A stretch of 52,936 nt of DNA from Patescibacteria group bacterium (GCA_034520665.1 JAXHNJ010000002.1:126230-179165); one strand, 5' to 3'; positions 34,830 to 43,996 are shown, numbered from the stretch's first letter. Program-made: numbers and translations. Notes: generated by a model from the sequence alone, not told the origin.

Positions 34830-35014
34830 TCAAATATCAATGGAACTGCCACAACAATCATCAGCCTCTTTTTTAGTATTAAATCTCATACCACAAACCG
34901 GACAGGCAAAAGCCCCACCAACTCGGCCCTTTTTTTTGGCCTTATTCAATAACTTTTCAAAGGTTGAATATTTTTTTCATCAGCCTTCTTTTTTGATATC
35001 TTTCCATCATTCAT
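34830..35014 (-). pseudogene. Zinc-ribbon small protein interrupted by a -1 frameshift
   Basis: AGGAGG at 35021-35026 precedes ATG 35014, which opens MNDGKISKKKADEKN and soon stops in frame 0. A -1 shift at the seven-A run (34971-34977, heptamer A AAA AAT) leads directly into YSTFEKLLNKAKKKGRVGG, then ACPVCGMRF and DDCCGSSIDI with stop TGA and a terminator at once after it. The combined product of about 61 residues has CPVC and CC pairs of a zinc ribbon. It is a real gene in outline: either an indel has just killed it, the assembly dropped one A, or it is read by programmed -1 frameshifting or slippage. Function unknown. Confidence 0.6.
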
Positions 35015-35047
35015 CTTTGTCCTCCTGCTTGGTAAAAAAGAGCTAGC

Positions 35048-36142
35048 TTAAATATTATTTCTTATCTTTTCCATTAATTTTAAATAAAATCTTAAATTAT
35101 GTAAAGTAGCTAAGGTTTGGCCTAAAAACTCACCAGACATAAATAAATGACGAAGATAAGCCTTTGAATAATTTTTACAACCATAGCACTGACAAGAAGA
35201 GTCAACTGGTTTTAAATCATTTTTAAATTTAGATTGTTTTATTTTTAGCTCTTGATAAAAATTTTTACTAGCAGCATATTTTTCTTTTTTCCAAGTGTAT
35301 AAAACCCCGTGCCGGGCGTTACGCGTGGGTAAAACACAGTCAAACATATCAATACCCTGCTCAACTGCTTTTGCTATTTGTTCTGGATAGCCCACACCCA
35401 TTAGATAGCGGGGTTTATTTTTTGGTAAATGAGGTTCAATCCATTCTATTACTTTATACATAATTTTAGCTTTTTCGCCGACAGCTAAGCCGCCAAGAGC
35501 CAAACCATCAAAATCCATTTTAGACAATTCTTTAGCGTGTTCTTCTCTTAAATCTTTAAAAACTGACCCCTGAATAATACCAAATAATTGCTGGCCTGGT
35601 TTTTTATGTTTTTTAAAATACTTTAAACCCCTTTTAGCCCAGTCAGTAGTAATTTTCATAGAATCATGGGCGTACTTTTTTGGACAAGGATAAGGCGGGC
35701 ATTCGTCCAGAGACATGATTATATCCACTCCCAAATCTATTTGAATCTGTATAGCTTTTTCGGGAGTCAACAAATGCTTTTGGCCACTGACATTATCTTT
35801 AAAAATTACTCCTTTGGGCGTAATTTTTCTGAATTTAGCTAGAGAAAAAACCTGGTAACCGCCCGAGTCAGTCAATATTGGTCCAGGCCAATTCATAAAA
35901 TGATGCAAACCACCAGCTTTTTTTATAATCTTTGCTCCTGGCCTTAAATTTAAATGATAAGTATTACCAAGTACTATCTGAGCCTTAATATCTTTTAATT
36001 GCTTCGGCGTAAGGGTTTTTACGGCCCCCTTAGTAGCAATAGGCATAAAAAAAGGGGTTTTTATTGATCCGTGCTTAGTTTTTAAAATTCCCCGCCGGGA
36101 TTTATTCTTTTTTGAATATTTTATTACTCTAAAATTTGACAT
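35048..36142 (-). CDS. tgt: Queuine/preQ1 tRNA-guanine transglycosylase
   Basis: 364-residue TIM-barrel enzyme that exchanges guanine-34 of GUN-anticodon tRNAs for a 7-deazaguanine (preQ1 in bacteria). Visible: GNTYHLNLRPG, LTDSGGYQVFSL (Asp nucleophile region and preQ1 loop), QIDLGVDIIMSLDECPPYP, GLALGGLAVGE, PRYLMGVGYPEQI, FDCVLPTRNARHG and the zinc site CQCYGC...H near the C-terminus. Length is normal. No preQ1 or queuosine biosynthesis gene is nearby, so precursor would be salvaged. ATG start at 36142, transcribed away from the CDP-alcohol transferase gene. Confidence 0.97.
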   Translation of the reverse strand: MSNFRVIKYSKKNKSRRGILKTKHGSIKTPFFMPIATKGAVKTLTPKQLKDIKAQIVLGNTYHLNLRPGAKIIKKAGGLHHFMNWPGPILTDSGGYQVFSLAKFRKITPKGVIFKDNVSGQKHLLTPEKAIQIQIDLGVDIIMSLDECPPYPCPKKYAHDSMKITTDWAKRGLKYFKKHKKPGQQLFGIIQGSVFKDLREEHAKELSKMDFDGLALGGLAVGEKAKIMYKVIEWIEPHLPKNKPRYLMGVGYPEQIAKAVEQGIDMFDCVLPTRNARHGVLYTWKKEKYAASKNFYQELKIKQSKFKNDLKPVDSSCQCYGCKNYSKAYLRHLFMSGEFLGQTLATLHNLRFYLKLMEKIRNNI

Positions 36143-36237
36143 ATTTATAATAATAAATTAAGCTGTAATACTTAAATACTATCGTACTTTTTACAATTTA
36201 ACAAACTGATTTGTGATTAAAAAAGAAAGGATTTTTG

Positions 36238-36906
36238 ATGAATTTCTTAGAAATAAGATTAGTGCTTATAGAATTAAAAAAGATACTCAAAGAAATTAAA
36301 CGAGCTCTTTTCAAAGAAGAGGGATTTCGTTTCAACACTCCGGCCAATTATGTCACTCTTCTAAGAGTAGTTATACTGCCTTTTATCCTCTGGTCCTTTA
36401 CTAAAAGATGGGAAACAACCGCTATAACTCTTTTGAGTATAGCTATTCTAAGCGATTTTGCTGATGGTAAATTAGCCGCTAAGTATGGCCGCACAGAAGT
36501 AGGTAAAATATTTGACCCAGTAGCTGATAAACTACTTTTTGGCTTTATCGTTGCCTGGCTATGGCCTAGTTTTTTATCTAAAGGAGAAATTGGTATTCAG
36601 ATTGTCCTAGAAGTTGTTCTTCTTTTTTCATCTTTTGTTAAGATTTTTGTAAAATCTAGCTATAAGAATGAAATTTCTTTAGGCTCGAACATTTTTGGCA
36701 AACTCAAATTTACTTTTCAGAGTGCTGAAATGACTTGCTTATTTTTAGTAAAATTTAACTGGCTGGAAAAGTACCCTCATCTAGTAAAGGCATGGATGGT
36801 TGATCCCGTAATTATTAGAAATATAGTTTGGATCGCCATTATATTGGCTTTAGCTAGTATTATTTTCCACGCCATAAAAGTTTACTGGGAATATACTCAC
36901 AATTAA
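36238..36906 (+). CDS. CDP-alcohol phosphatidyltransferase family protein
   Basis: 222-residue integral membrane enzyme of the CDP-alcohol family (phosphatidylglycerophosphate or archaetidyl-type synthases). The catalytic motif DFADGKLAAKYGRTEVGKIFDPVAD has the eight conserved positions (DxxDG...G...D...D). The first segment is a cytoplasmic, basic helix (ELKKILKEIKRALF), followed by about five to six hydrophobic helices. TTG and ATG stand side by side; the ATG at 36238 is used because AAAGG is 7 nt before it. Best guess is PgsA (PGP synthase), but related alcohols (inositol, glycerol, serine) cannot be excluded. Confidence 0.85.
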   Translation: MNFLEIRLVLIELKKILKEIKRALFKEEGFRFNTPANYVTLLRVVILPFILWSFTKRWETTAITLLSIAILSDFADGKLAAKYGRTEVGKIFDPVADKLLFGFIVAWLWPSFLSKGEIGIQIVLEVVLLFSSFVKIFVKSSYKNEISLGSNIFGKLKFTFQSAEMTCLFLVKFNWLEKYPHLVKAWMVDPVIIRNIVWIAIILALASIIFHAIKVYWEYTHN

Positions 36907-36926
36907 GCTTTTTTGCACAATTATAC

Positions 36927-36955
36927 AACGGGAACTAATTTGTTCCCGTTTTTTT
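36927..36955 (+). terminator. Rho-independent terminator
   Basis: AACGGGAAC and GTTCCCGTT form a 9-bp stem with T-run. Confidence 0.92.
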
Positions 36956-36975
36956 ATTTAAATTTATAATATTTT

Positions 36976-38910
36976 TTATTCTCCACTGACCACTATACCT
37001 TTTCCCTGGGCCTTAATATCGTTTTTCAGCTCTGAAGTTAATGAATCACAACTAGCCGTTAAAGTGGCTTCAGTAAAATTATCAACCGCCTCACTTTCGG
37101 TTTTGTCGCATAAAACCTTAACCAAGCCTAGATCATCTTCACTCGGCGTAGTCGAGACTTCAAAAGAGGCGCTTAGACCTGAATTTACCTCCCCGGCTCC
37201 AATAGGCACCCGGTTTATTTGCCAGGTTATCTGACGAGAAATGGGGTCAAAGCTTAAACTTCCGGCCGAGGTAACTTTATTTTTGCCGTTCCAAAAAATA
37301 TCTTCCGGCAGAGTTGAAGTTACTACCACCTGTCTAAGCTCATTACTAGTATTAGTTAAATACCATAATAAACGGTAAGTGGTGGTTTCATCCACCTCGG
37401 GCGGCAGAGGTCCGGACCCTAGTTTTTCATTTTCTTCAGAATAATACCGAGCCTCGCAGTCTAATTTCATCTGACTGTTTATTTTAACCATTACTGGCTC
37501 TTTTTCCACACTAATACTCTCACCGCCAAGCTCGCTCAAAGAAGAAGAAGTGGCTGAAAATATATTTTCAATCTGAAAATTTTTGTCATCTGAATTTTCT
37601 AAATCAATATCTTCTTTAATAGCCAATTTAAAAATTATTTCCCCTTCATTATCAGGCTTGATTGACTCTAAGCTCTCAATCTGATCTTTATTCCAGGTTA
37701 TTCCTGCCTCTTTAACCTCACCCTCTTGATCATCGTCTAGTGAGTTCCAGTTAATTTGATCTGAATTTATAGTCAAAGATAAAGACATATCTTTGAGTTC
37801 AATATCAGAGTTATTTTGATAACTTAAATAATAAGTTAATGTTTCGCCCGGGCTGGCGGTTATATTTTCATTTTTTCCGTTTATTTTAAGGTCTAAATTC
37901 AACTCCGGCTTAATCAAAAGAATAAGAGCTGACTCTTCTACTTGAGAACTGACCGAGCCATCTTCATCTACTAAGCCTAGCTTTATTTTCATCTCCCGCA
38001 TATCACCGGCTGTTCCCTGGTATTGACCTTTAACTTCTATTTCACCTTGATTAGAAGCTTCCAGTCTTTCAATCTGCCAAATATTATCATCTTCATAGGT
38101 TTTTGGGTCTGATGAAATAAATTCATAATCTTTGGGATAAATCGCTTCAATTCTGAATTTTTCTATAGGCTCTTTGGATTTATTTTTATATTTTATTTTA
38201 AAATTAGCTTCACGCCCTAAAATTACTCTTTTTGAGCCAGAAATTTCCAAATCAATAATTGAATCATCAATTTTACTCGAATAATTAGCCTTGGTTTCAA
38301 AGAGAGAATTAAAATTAGAGGGTTTATAGCTCATTTTAAAATTCAAAGTCTTAACACTACCCACTTCACCGACTAATTTCCCAGTAATTTTCAACTGGCC
38401 CTGTTTGCCCGAACCAAGATCCCCCATTTCCCAGTACTGATTATAAGTATTATCAACCTGTGGCACCGAGCTTTTAAAAGTGAACCCTTCCGGATAAGTA
38501 GCTGTTAATTTAACATTGCCTAAAAAAGCTTGACCCTGATTAGCGTAATTAATAGTATAAACTACTTCATCCCCTGAAGAAATATTCTCTGGACCGGAAA
38601 TATCTAAAACCACATCACCTTCTTGGTACTGTTGATTTCTATAAAAAATAAAAAATCCGGCCACAGCTGCTGCAAAAAGCAATAGTAAAACAATAATTAT
38701 TTTAATATAAAGTTTTATATTTTTAGTATTTTTAACCTTTTTAAGCTTGCTCAAATTCAGTGGTTTACCTTTATCATCCTGATACATCCTAGAAATAGCC
38801 GGTTTGTAATCTTTTGGCTTTTTTACTTGATTTTTCCTTTTTTCTTCAACCTTAACCACCTTTATTTTTTTGGTTTTGCTTTTACTTTTTTTCTTTTTTC
38901 TTTTAGTCAT
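36976..38910 (-). CDS. Membrane-anchored DUF11-repeat surface protein, 644 aa
   Basis: N-terminal about 65 residues are an extremely Lys-rich cytoplasmic tail, then one membrane helix (about 67-90), then about 550 extracellular residues with at least four immunoglobulin-like repeats of the DUF11/CARDB kind. Each repeat opens with PEN/SGDEVVYTINYANQG-like, RVILGREANFKIKYKNKS-like or SPGETLTYYLSYQNNS-like segments and ends near GSxxxxxIxG. There is no signal peptidase site or lipobox, so it stays anchored (N-in, type II). Acidic repeats rich in Ser, Asp and Asn suit an adhesin or cell-surface spacer. Downstream of recO by 28 nt in an ileS-recO-DUF11 operon. Host interaction is speculation. Confidence 0.75.
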   Translation of the reverse strand: MTKRKKKKSKSKTKKIKVVKVEEKRKNQVKKPKDYKPAISRMYQDDKGKPLNLSKLKKVKNTKNIKLYIKIIIVLLLLFAAAVAGFFIFYRNQQYQEGDVVLDISGPENISSGDEVVYTINYANQGQAFLGNVKLTATYPEGFTFKSSVPQVDNTYNQYWEMGDLGSGKQGQLKITGKLVGEVGSVKTLNFKMSYKPSNFNSLFETKANYSSKIDDSIIDLEISGSKRVILGREANFKIKYKNKSKEPIEKFRIEAIYPKDYEFISSDPKTYEDDNIWQIERLEASNQGEIEVKGQYQGTAGDMREMKIKLGLVDEDGSVSSQVEESALILLIKPELNLDLKINGKNENITASPGETLTYYLSYQNNSDIELKDMSLSLTINSDQINWNSLDDDQEGEVKEAGITWNKDQIESLESIKPDNEGEIIFKLAIKEDIDLENSDDKNFQIENIFSATSSSLSELGGESISVEKEPVMVKINSQMKLDCEARYYSEENEKLGSGPLPPEVDETTTYRLLWYLTNTSNELRQVVVTSTLPEDIFWNGKNKVTSAGSLSFDPISRQITWQINRVPIGAGEVNSGLSASFEVSTTPSEDDLGLVKVLCDKTESEAVDNFTEATLTASCDSLTSELKNDIKAQGKGIVVSGE

Positions 38911-38938
38911 AGCTATTTAATTATAGCAAAAAATCGAA

Positions 38939-39688
38939 TTATTTATAAGTTTTTAAACTTTTTATAAATTTAAAGCTGGAAAATTCTGTTTCAAAAATAT
39001 AAGTAACATAGTGGTAAGTGATTTTAATTATTTCTATTATATCTTCTTTTTTTGTCTTTAATTTGGCTACCTTTTTAAGTCTGTGACTTAAAAATAATCT
39101 TAGAATTTTTATTATATTAGCTGAAACTAAATTTTTTTTATTTTTAGCGCATGCCAAACAAAGAAGACCCTTATCTTTATAACTAAAGCCAGTTTTTTCG
39201 GGTTTTAAACTTTGGCCACATTTACGGCAGGAATAAAGCTCTGGCTTATAACCAAGCAAGGCTACTATTTGCCAAATTGAAGCTAAAATTATTATTTTTT
39301 GTTTGTTTTTATTGACCGTTCCTTCTAAAAGTTTAAAAAGTTCTGTTAAAAGATAAAATATTCTTTCATCCTTTTCTTTTTCTTTAATTTGTTTATTCAA
39401 TATTTCTATCAAAGGTCCCAGCCAGATATTTATTGCCGGATCAAAACTCGACTTTTTAAAATATTTAATAACATTAACACTGGTAATAGTATTAAAAAAA
39501 CGCCCCGGAATATAATTTATCTCGGCTAAGGATATCGGTTCAAGTAGTCCGGCCAGCTTACTCTTTTTCTTACGCGTACCCCGTCCTAATAACTCAAGCT
39601 TACCCTGATCCTTGGTAAAAACCAAATAAAAACGGTCATTTTCCCGAAAATTTTTTTTATTAAATATGATGGCTTTTTGTAAAACCAA
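38939..39688 (-). CDS. recO: DNA repair protein RecO
   Basis: 249 residues with the OB-fold N-domain (KAIIFNKKNFRENDRFYLVFTKDQGKLELLGRGTRKKKSKLAG), a helical middle and the zinc-finger segment SCRKCGQSLKPEKTGF...LLCLACAKN near 160-185. RecO binds SSB-coated DNA and loads RecA with RecR. Length is normal. A 6-nt gap to ileS upstream indicates one transcript. RecR is not in the window. Confidence 0.9.
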   Translation of the reverse strand: MVLQKAIIFNKKNFRENDRFYLVFTKDQGKLELLGRGTRKKKSKLAGLLEPISLAEINYIPGRFFNTITSVNVIKYFKKSSFDPAINIWLGPLIEILNKQIKEKEKDERIFYLLTELFKLLEGTVNKNKQKIIILASIWQIVALLGYKPELYSCRKCGQSLKPEKTGFSYKDKGLLCLACAKNKKNLVSANIIKILRLFLSHRLKKVAKLKTKKEDIIEIIKITYHYVTYIFETEFSSFKFIKSLKTYK

Positions 39689-39694
39689 AAATTT

Positions 39695-42562
39695 TTATTT
39701 AATGCTAATTATTACTTCTTGATGGTCCAACTTAAAACTTTTAGTCTTTGATAAATTTTCCGCTTCCTCCTTAATAACTAATCTTAAATCTTTGCTAGCG
39801 GTTTCTTTTTTTATCTCTTCTTTATAATTTTCAAATATCTTTTTAATCTTTTCTTCTTCAGTATAATAACTCAACTCAACTTTATCCCCAATAGTTAATT
39901 TAGCTTTTTTGCGCAGGGAATTTATATGGCGGATAACCTCACGCACCAGGCCCTCTTCTTTTAGCTGATCCGTAATTGTTATATCTAAAGCCACTTTTAT
40001 TTCCCCGGCTTCTTTTATTTTGAAATCAATATTTTCTTTAATCTCTTTTTTGTCTAGATGTACTTCATGTAGATTTAATTCCTTTTTAATAATTTCTTTA
40101 TAATCTTCTGGCAAATCATTAATGTTAGATAAAATCTGAGCTAAAGGCTGTCTTACTTTAATTGCGTTCTCAGCTCTTAAGGCGTGTCCCAGCTCAACTA
40201 ATTGCTGGACTTTTTCCATATTATATAAAACCTGATCATATTTTTCTGGTTCGGCTTTTGGCCAATCTTCCAAATGTACTGATTCTTTTTCTCCTTTTAA
40301 TTTTTTATATAATTCTTCGGCTAAAAATGGAGTAAATGGAGCCATTAGTTTGGATAATTTAAATAAAACCAAATATAAGGTAGCCAAAGCCCTTTCTTTA
40401 TCTTTTTTTTCGCCGGTCTTAAAACGGTCCCGGCTTCTTCTTAAATACCAGGTAGATAAATCATTTATAAAATCCGCTATCCGGCGAGCTGCTTTGGTCG
40501 GATCAAAACTTTCCAAATCTTGAGTCACTTTTTCTATTAAAAGATTTATTTTTGAATTTATCCATTGGTCCAAAACATGATCTGACTTAATTTTCTCCGG
40601 AATTTTGCTTTCAGCATACATCTGATAAAAACTGTGTACATTCATTAAAATCAAAAAAACTTTTTTTACTACTTCTTCCACTCCTTTCATATCAAAAAGC
40701 TTGGTCTCCCCAGGCTGGTTTAAGGTATAAAAATACCACCTGGCCGCGTCAGCCCCGTATTTTTCAAAAATATCATCCGGCTTCACAATATTACCCTTAG
40801 ACTTGGACATTTTCTGGCCGTTTTTGTCTAAAACCAAACCCAGGCAAATAACATTTTTATAAGAAGTTCCTTTACCTAATAAAGTAGAAATGGCCAAAAG
40901 CGTGTAAAACCAACCCCGGGTCTGGTCCATGGCTTCGGAAATAAAATCAGCCGGATAGCTCAAGCCCTGGTCAATTTTTTCTTTGTTTTCAAAAGGATAA
41001 TGCCACTGACTAAAAGGCATCGAGCCCGAGTCAAACCAGCAGTCTATAACATCCTGAACTCTTTTCATTTTCCCGCCGCACTCACAATCCAATTCAATTT
41101 CGTCAACATAAGGCCGGTGTAAATCGCCTTGATAACTATTTAACTCTTCTCTAGAGCCAAGACACTGATATTTTTTACATTTTTCACATTGCCAGATAGG
41201 CAAAGGCGTACCCCAGTATCTTTCACGGCTGATAGCCCAGTCTTTAACTTCATTAATCCATTCGCCAAAACGGCCTTCTTTAATATAATCAGGAATCCAA
41301 TTTATTTGCTGGTTATTTTGCTTTAATTGATCCCGCAGGGCTGACATCTTAATAAACCAAGAGTTCTTGGCATAGTATAAAAGTGGTGAATCACAGCGCC
41401 AGCAAAAAGGATAATCATGCTTATATTTTTCGGTTTTAAAAAGTAAATTCTTATCTTTTAAATAATCTAAAATTTCTTTTTCCAGCTTTTCTTCTTTAAC
41501 AAACCGGCCGGCCCAGGGTTTAACCAGTTTATTAAACTCTCCGTTTTCATCAACTGTATGCACTTTAGGCAAACCAATTTTTTCGCTTAAAATATAATCA
41601 TCTTCACCATACATACCGGCTGTATGAACAATACCGGTGCCGTCTTCAGTGGTCACAAAATTAGCTAAAGCCAAAATATAAGCTTTTTTACCGGTTTCTT
41701 TTTCCAGGTTTAAAAAATCAAACAAGGGTTTATATTTTTTACCGGCTAAATCCTTGCCTTTATAATTTTCTACTATTTGATAGTTGCCCTCCAAAATATC
41801 CAGTCGAGCCTTAGCTAATATTAAAAATTCATCATTCATCTTCACTTTGACATATTCAACATCCTCACCTAAAGCCAAAGCTACATTACCCGGTAAGGTC
41901 CAGGGAGTAGTCGTCCAAGCTAAAACATAAGTATTTTTCTCTTCTTCTAATTCAAACTTGATATAAACCGATTCTTCCTCAATATTTTTATAACCCTGAG
42001 CTACTTCGTGGGAAGACAAAGCCGTGCCGCATCTGGGGCAGTGAGGCACCACTTTATGGCCCTGATATAATAATTTTTTGTCCCAGACCTGCTTTAATAT
42101 CCACCAGACTGACTCTATATAATTATTATCATAAGTAACATAAGGATCCTCCAGATCAATCCAAAAGCCCAAGCGTCTGGTCATTTCTTCCCAGTCTTTT
42201 TTGTATTTCCAGACGTTTGACTGGCATTTTTTATTAAATTTCTCCAGGCCGTATTTCTCTATATCACCCTTGCCGGAAATTTCCAACTCTTTTTCCACTT
42301 CCAGCTCAACCGGCAGGCCATGGGTATCCCAGCCAGCCTTGCGCTCGACTAAATAGCCTTGCATGGTTTTAAAACGCGGAATAACGTCTTTAAAAGCGCG
42401 GGCCAGAACATGATGAACACCGGGACGGCCGTTAGCCGTGGGCGGGCCTTCAAAAAATACAAAACGCGTCCCCCTTTCATTTTTTTTCAGAGACTTTTTA
42501 AATATATTATTATCCTGCCAAAATTTGAGGACTTTTTTTTCTAATTCAGGAAAGTTTATCAT
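39695..42562 (-). CDS. ileS: Isoleucine--tRNA ligase, type 2, with GVHH signature
   Basis: 955-residue class I synthetase. Sequence around the N-terminus (GPPTANGRPGVHHVLARAFKDVIPRF) and the editing domain are of the eukaryote-like IleRS2 class, not the E. coli class. The HIGH motif is swapped to GVHH (Gly48-Val49-His50-His51): first and third positions exchanged. KMSKSKGNIVKPD is the KMSKS loop and the editing domain has AWTTTPWTLPGNVAL. A C-terminal anticodon domain (WYLRRSRDRF) and two zinc sites (CPRCG..., CEKCKKY...CECGGK) are seen. ATG at 42562 begins MINFPELEKKVL, the conserved start; the longer frame from 42589 is not used. First gene of ileS-recO-DUF11. Confidence 0.96.
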   Translation of the reverse strand: MINFPELEKKVLKFWQDNNIFKKSLKKNERGTRFVFFEGPPTANGRPGVHHVLARAFKDVIPRFKTMQGYLVERKAGWDTHGLPVELEVEKELEISGKGDIEKYGLEKFNKKCQSNVWKYKKDWEEMTRRLGFWIDLEDPYVTYDNNYIESVWWILKQVWDKKLLYQGHKVVPHCPRCGTALSSHEVAQGYKNIEEESVYIKFELEEEKNTYVLAWTTTPWTLPGNVALALGEDVEYVKVKMNDEFLILAKARLDILEGNYQIVENYKGKDLAGKKYKPLFDFLNLEKETGKKAYILALANFVTTEDGTGIVHTAGMYGEDDYILSEKIGLPKVHTVDENGEFNKLVKPWAGRFVKEEKLEKEILDYLKDKNLLFKTEKYKHDYPFCWRCDSPLLYYAKNSWFIKMSALRDQLKQNNQQINWIPDYIKEGRFGEWINEVKDWAISRERYWGTPLPIWQCEKCKKYQCLGSREELNSYQGDLHRPYVDEIELDCECGGKMKRVQDVIDCWFDSGSMPFSQWHYPFENKEKIDQGLSYPADFISEAMDQTRGWFYTLLAISTLLGKGTSYKNVICLGLVLDKNGQKMSKSKGNIVKPDDIFEKYGADAARWYFYTLNQPGETKLFDMKGVEEVVKKVFLILMNVHSFYQMYAESKIPEKIKSDHVLDQWINSKINLLIEKVTQDLESFDPTKAARRIADFINDLSTWYLRRSRDRFKTGEKKDKERALATLYLVLFKLSKLMAPFTPFLAEELYKKLKGEKESVHLEDWPKAEPEKYDQVLYNMEKVQQLVELGHALRAENAIKVRQPLAQILSNINDLPEDYKEIIKKELNLHEVHLDKKEIKENIDFKIKEAGEIKVALDITITDQLKEEGLVREVIRHINSLRKKAKLTIGDKVELSYYTEEEKIKKIFENYKEEIKKETASKDLRLVIKEEAENLSKTKSFKLDHQEVIISIK

Positions 42563-42649
42563 AATAATAAAAAAATGCTGATCAATCACTTTATATTTTA
42601 AAATAAATTAGCCTCTTTGGCAAGTTTGTTAATAAATTAACAACACCAA

Positions 42650-42862
42650 GCCACAACGGTCACGTGGGGGTCTGGGGGTAAAACTTCGAGCGCCAAGAAC
42701 TGCAATAATGATCAGCCATACACACGCGCGAGTTTTTACCCTCAGCCCTCTTTGGTTCTTTCTGGGGACAGAAAGAACAAATAAAATTAATAAACTTATA
42801 AAAAATATAAATTTTTTCTCTTTTTTGGCAAGTCTTAAATAAAAAGAAAAAACCCGCACCAT
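42650..42862. repeat. 213-bp direct repeat, copy 1 (downstream of cassette A)
   Basis: Begins GCCACAACGGTCACGTGGGG, runs through a GC-rich block and ends in the left arm of terminator A (CCCGCACCAT). By-eye comparison finds no difference from 43784-43996. On the minus strand a 72-codon frame crosses it, and the short ORFs it seems to offer are identical in both copies and not credible genes. This covers most of the gene-free gap 42563-42918. Confidence 0.9.
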
Positions 42863-42882
42863 TATAGATAATTGATGCGGGT
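42846..42882 (-). terminator. Terminator of cassette A
   Basis: ACCCGCACCAT and ATTGATGCGGGT (G-T and one mismatch) enclose an AT-rich loop and are followed on the minus strand by six T. Confidence 0.85.
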
Positions 42883-42918
42883 CGTTATTAAAAAACTAAG
42901 TGCTTAAGTCCCAAGGAC

Positions 42919-43578
42919 TTAGTTACTTGCGAGAACGGCGGCAGGACGGCCAGAGCTCCAGACGTCACGGTCGACCCAGTCGTAGAGCCAGCGCCAGGAA
43001 CCATCAACATAGCGGCAGAGATAGAGAACAAGGCGGCGGCCGACCGGGCCGCCGAGAATAGTTCCCCAGAACGATAGCCAGGTGATACCTTTTGTCTCGT
43101 AGAGCCAGTTCAAGGTAGTGTGGCCCTCCTCCTGCCATAGAGCGAGGAAATCCTCGGCGTCGAGCTGCAGATCTTGTTCACCCGCGACTTTAATGCGCCT
43201 GAGGCGCTCTTCGCCGTTGATATATGATTCCCCTTCTTTGAGATAATCATTTCGGGTGATCTGACCGGCTTCCAGATTGTCGCTGGAACGCTTTGATACC
43301 TGTTCGTTGACTGACCAGCCTTTTCCGATGAAATTCTCGACGTCGAAAGGCAGACGCTTGAGGATGTGGGGTTCGGCGACAAGCAGGCACGCTTCGACCC
43401 GATTACGGACGTCGGCCACGAAATTTGCGGCGATTTCCGCACCTTCTTTCTCGATTACAGACTGGATAACTGCGTGGGGTAACTCACTCTTTCTCAACCT
43501 CGCGATGACGAGATCGGCGATCTTTGCTGCCTGACCAGCAGAAATGATTTCTTCGGACGGGGACATGGATTTTTCCAC
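42919..43578 (-). CDS. Cassette A: GC-rich ORF, hypothetical, 219 aa
   Basis: Function not recognised. The frame also opens at ATG 43638 inside the leader hairpin, but AAGGAGG lies 8 nt before GTG 43578, so VEKSMSPSEE is taken as the N-terminus. Charged helical first half (EIISAGQAAKIADLVIARLRK), a middle NDYLKEGESYINGEERLRRIK and a Trp/Arg-rich end: LYLCRYVDGSWRWLYDWVDRD, then VWSSGRPAAVLASN. The end resembles cassette B (RWL...D..VWS...R). GC is 33-37 of 60 in sampled lines, far above the AT-rich neighbours. Promoter, leader and terminator are shared with cassette B. Probably transferred cargo in a conserved expression shell. Confidence 0.75.
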   Translation of the reverse strand: MEKSMSPSEEIISAGQAAKIADLVIARLRKSELPHAVIQSVIEKEGAEIAANFVADVRNRVEACLLVAEPHILKRLPFDVENFIGKGWSVNEQVSKRSSDNLEAGQITRNDYLKEGESYINGEERLRRIKVAGEQDLQLDAEDFLALWQEEGHTTLNWLYETKGITWLSFWGTILGGPVGRRLVLYLCRYVDGSWRWLYDWVDRDVWSSGRPAAVLASN

Positions 43579-43632
43579 GGCGACATCCTCCTTTTTCAAG
43601 ATTATTACCATCGGACCACTACTCTTTGCAGC

Positions 43633-43679
43633 AGCCATAGCCAGAAAACCTCAATTTTTAAGGCCTTTTGGCTATGGCT
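43633..43679 (-). promoter_or_regulatory. Conserved 47-nt leader hairpin of cassette A
   Basis: AGCCATAGCC and GGCTATGGCT (10 bp, perfect) enclose a 27-nt inner region that pairs imperfectly. The same outer arms and spacing occur upstream of cassette B (44790-44836), while the inner bases differ. It lies in the 5' leader, between promoter and Shine-Dalgarno. Confidence 0.8.
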
Positions 43680-43714
43680 ACTGATTAATAATATTAATGA
43701 GCAATAAACACTTG

Positions 43715-43743
43715 ATAATAGCGCAAATTCATCTCTTTGTCAA
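43715..43743 (-). promoter_or_regulatory. Promoter of cassette A
   Basis: Perfect -35 TTGACA, 17 bp, -10 TATTAT. Upstream CCCAAACA is shared with the promoter of cassette B. Confidence 0.85.
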
Positions 43744-43783
43744 TGTTTGGGATATGGATGGAATTTAAATAACTATAACCCAG

Positions 43784-43996
43784 GCCACAACGGTCACGTG
43801 GGGGTCTGGGGGTAAAACTTCGAGCGCCAAGAACTGCAATAATGATCAGCCATACACACGCGCGAGTTTTTACCCTCAGCCCTCTTTGGTTCTTTCTGGG
43901 GACAGAAAGAACAAATAAAATTAATAAACTTATAAAAAATATAAATTTTTTCTCTTTTTTGGCAAGTCTTAAATAAAAAGAAAAAACCCGCACCAT
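43784..43996. repeat. 213-bp direct repeat, copy 2 (between cassettes B and A)
   Basis: Appears identical to 42650-42862, 1,134 bp apart, ending in the left arm of terminator B. It explains most of the gene-free stretch 43744-44095, which also holds a GC-rich TCGACAAG-type hairpin and the 3' untranslated tail of cassette B. Confidence 0.9.

Noticed and set aside
34780-35046. 88-aa plus-strand ORF
   Set aside because: Antisense to the frameshifted zinc-ribbon gene, which has a Shine-Dalgarno and terminator on the other strand.
42629-42862. 77-aa ORF within the repeat (same frame repeated at 43784)
   Set aside because: The two copies are identical at DNA level in coding and noncoding parts, there is no Shine-Dalgarno, and the frame runs through the terminator of the cassette.
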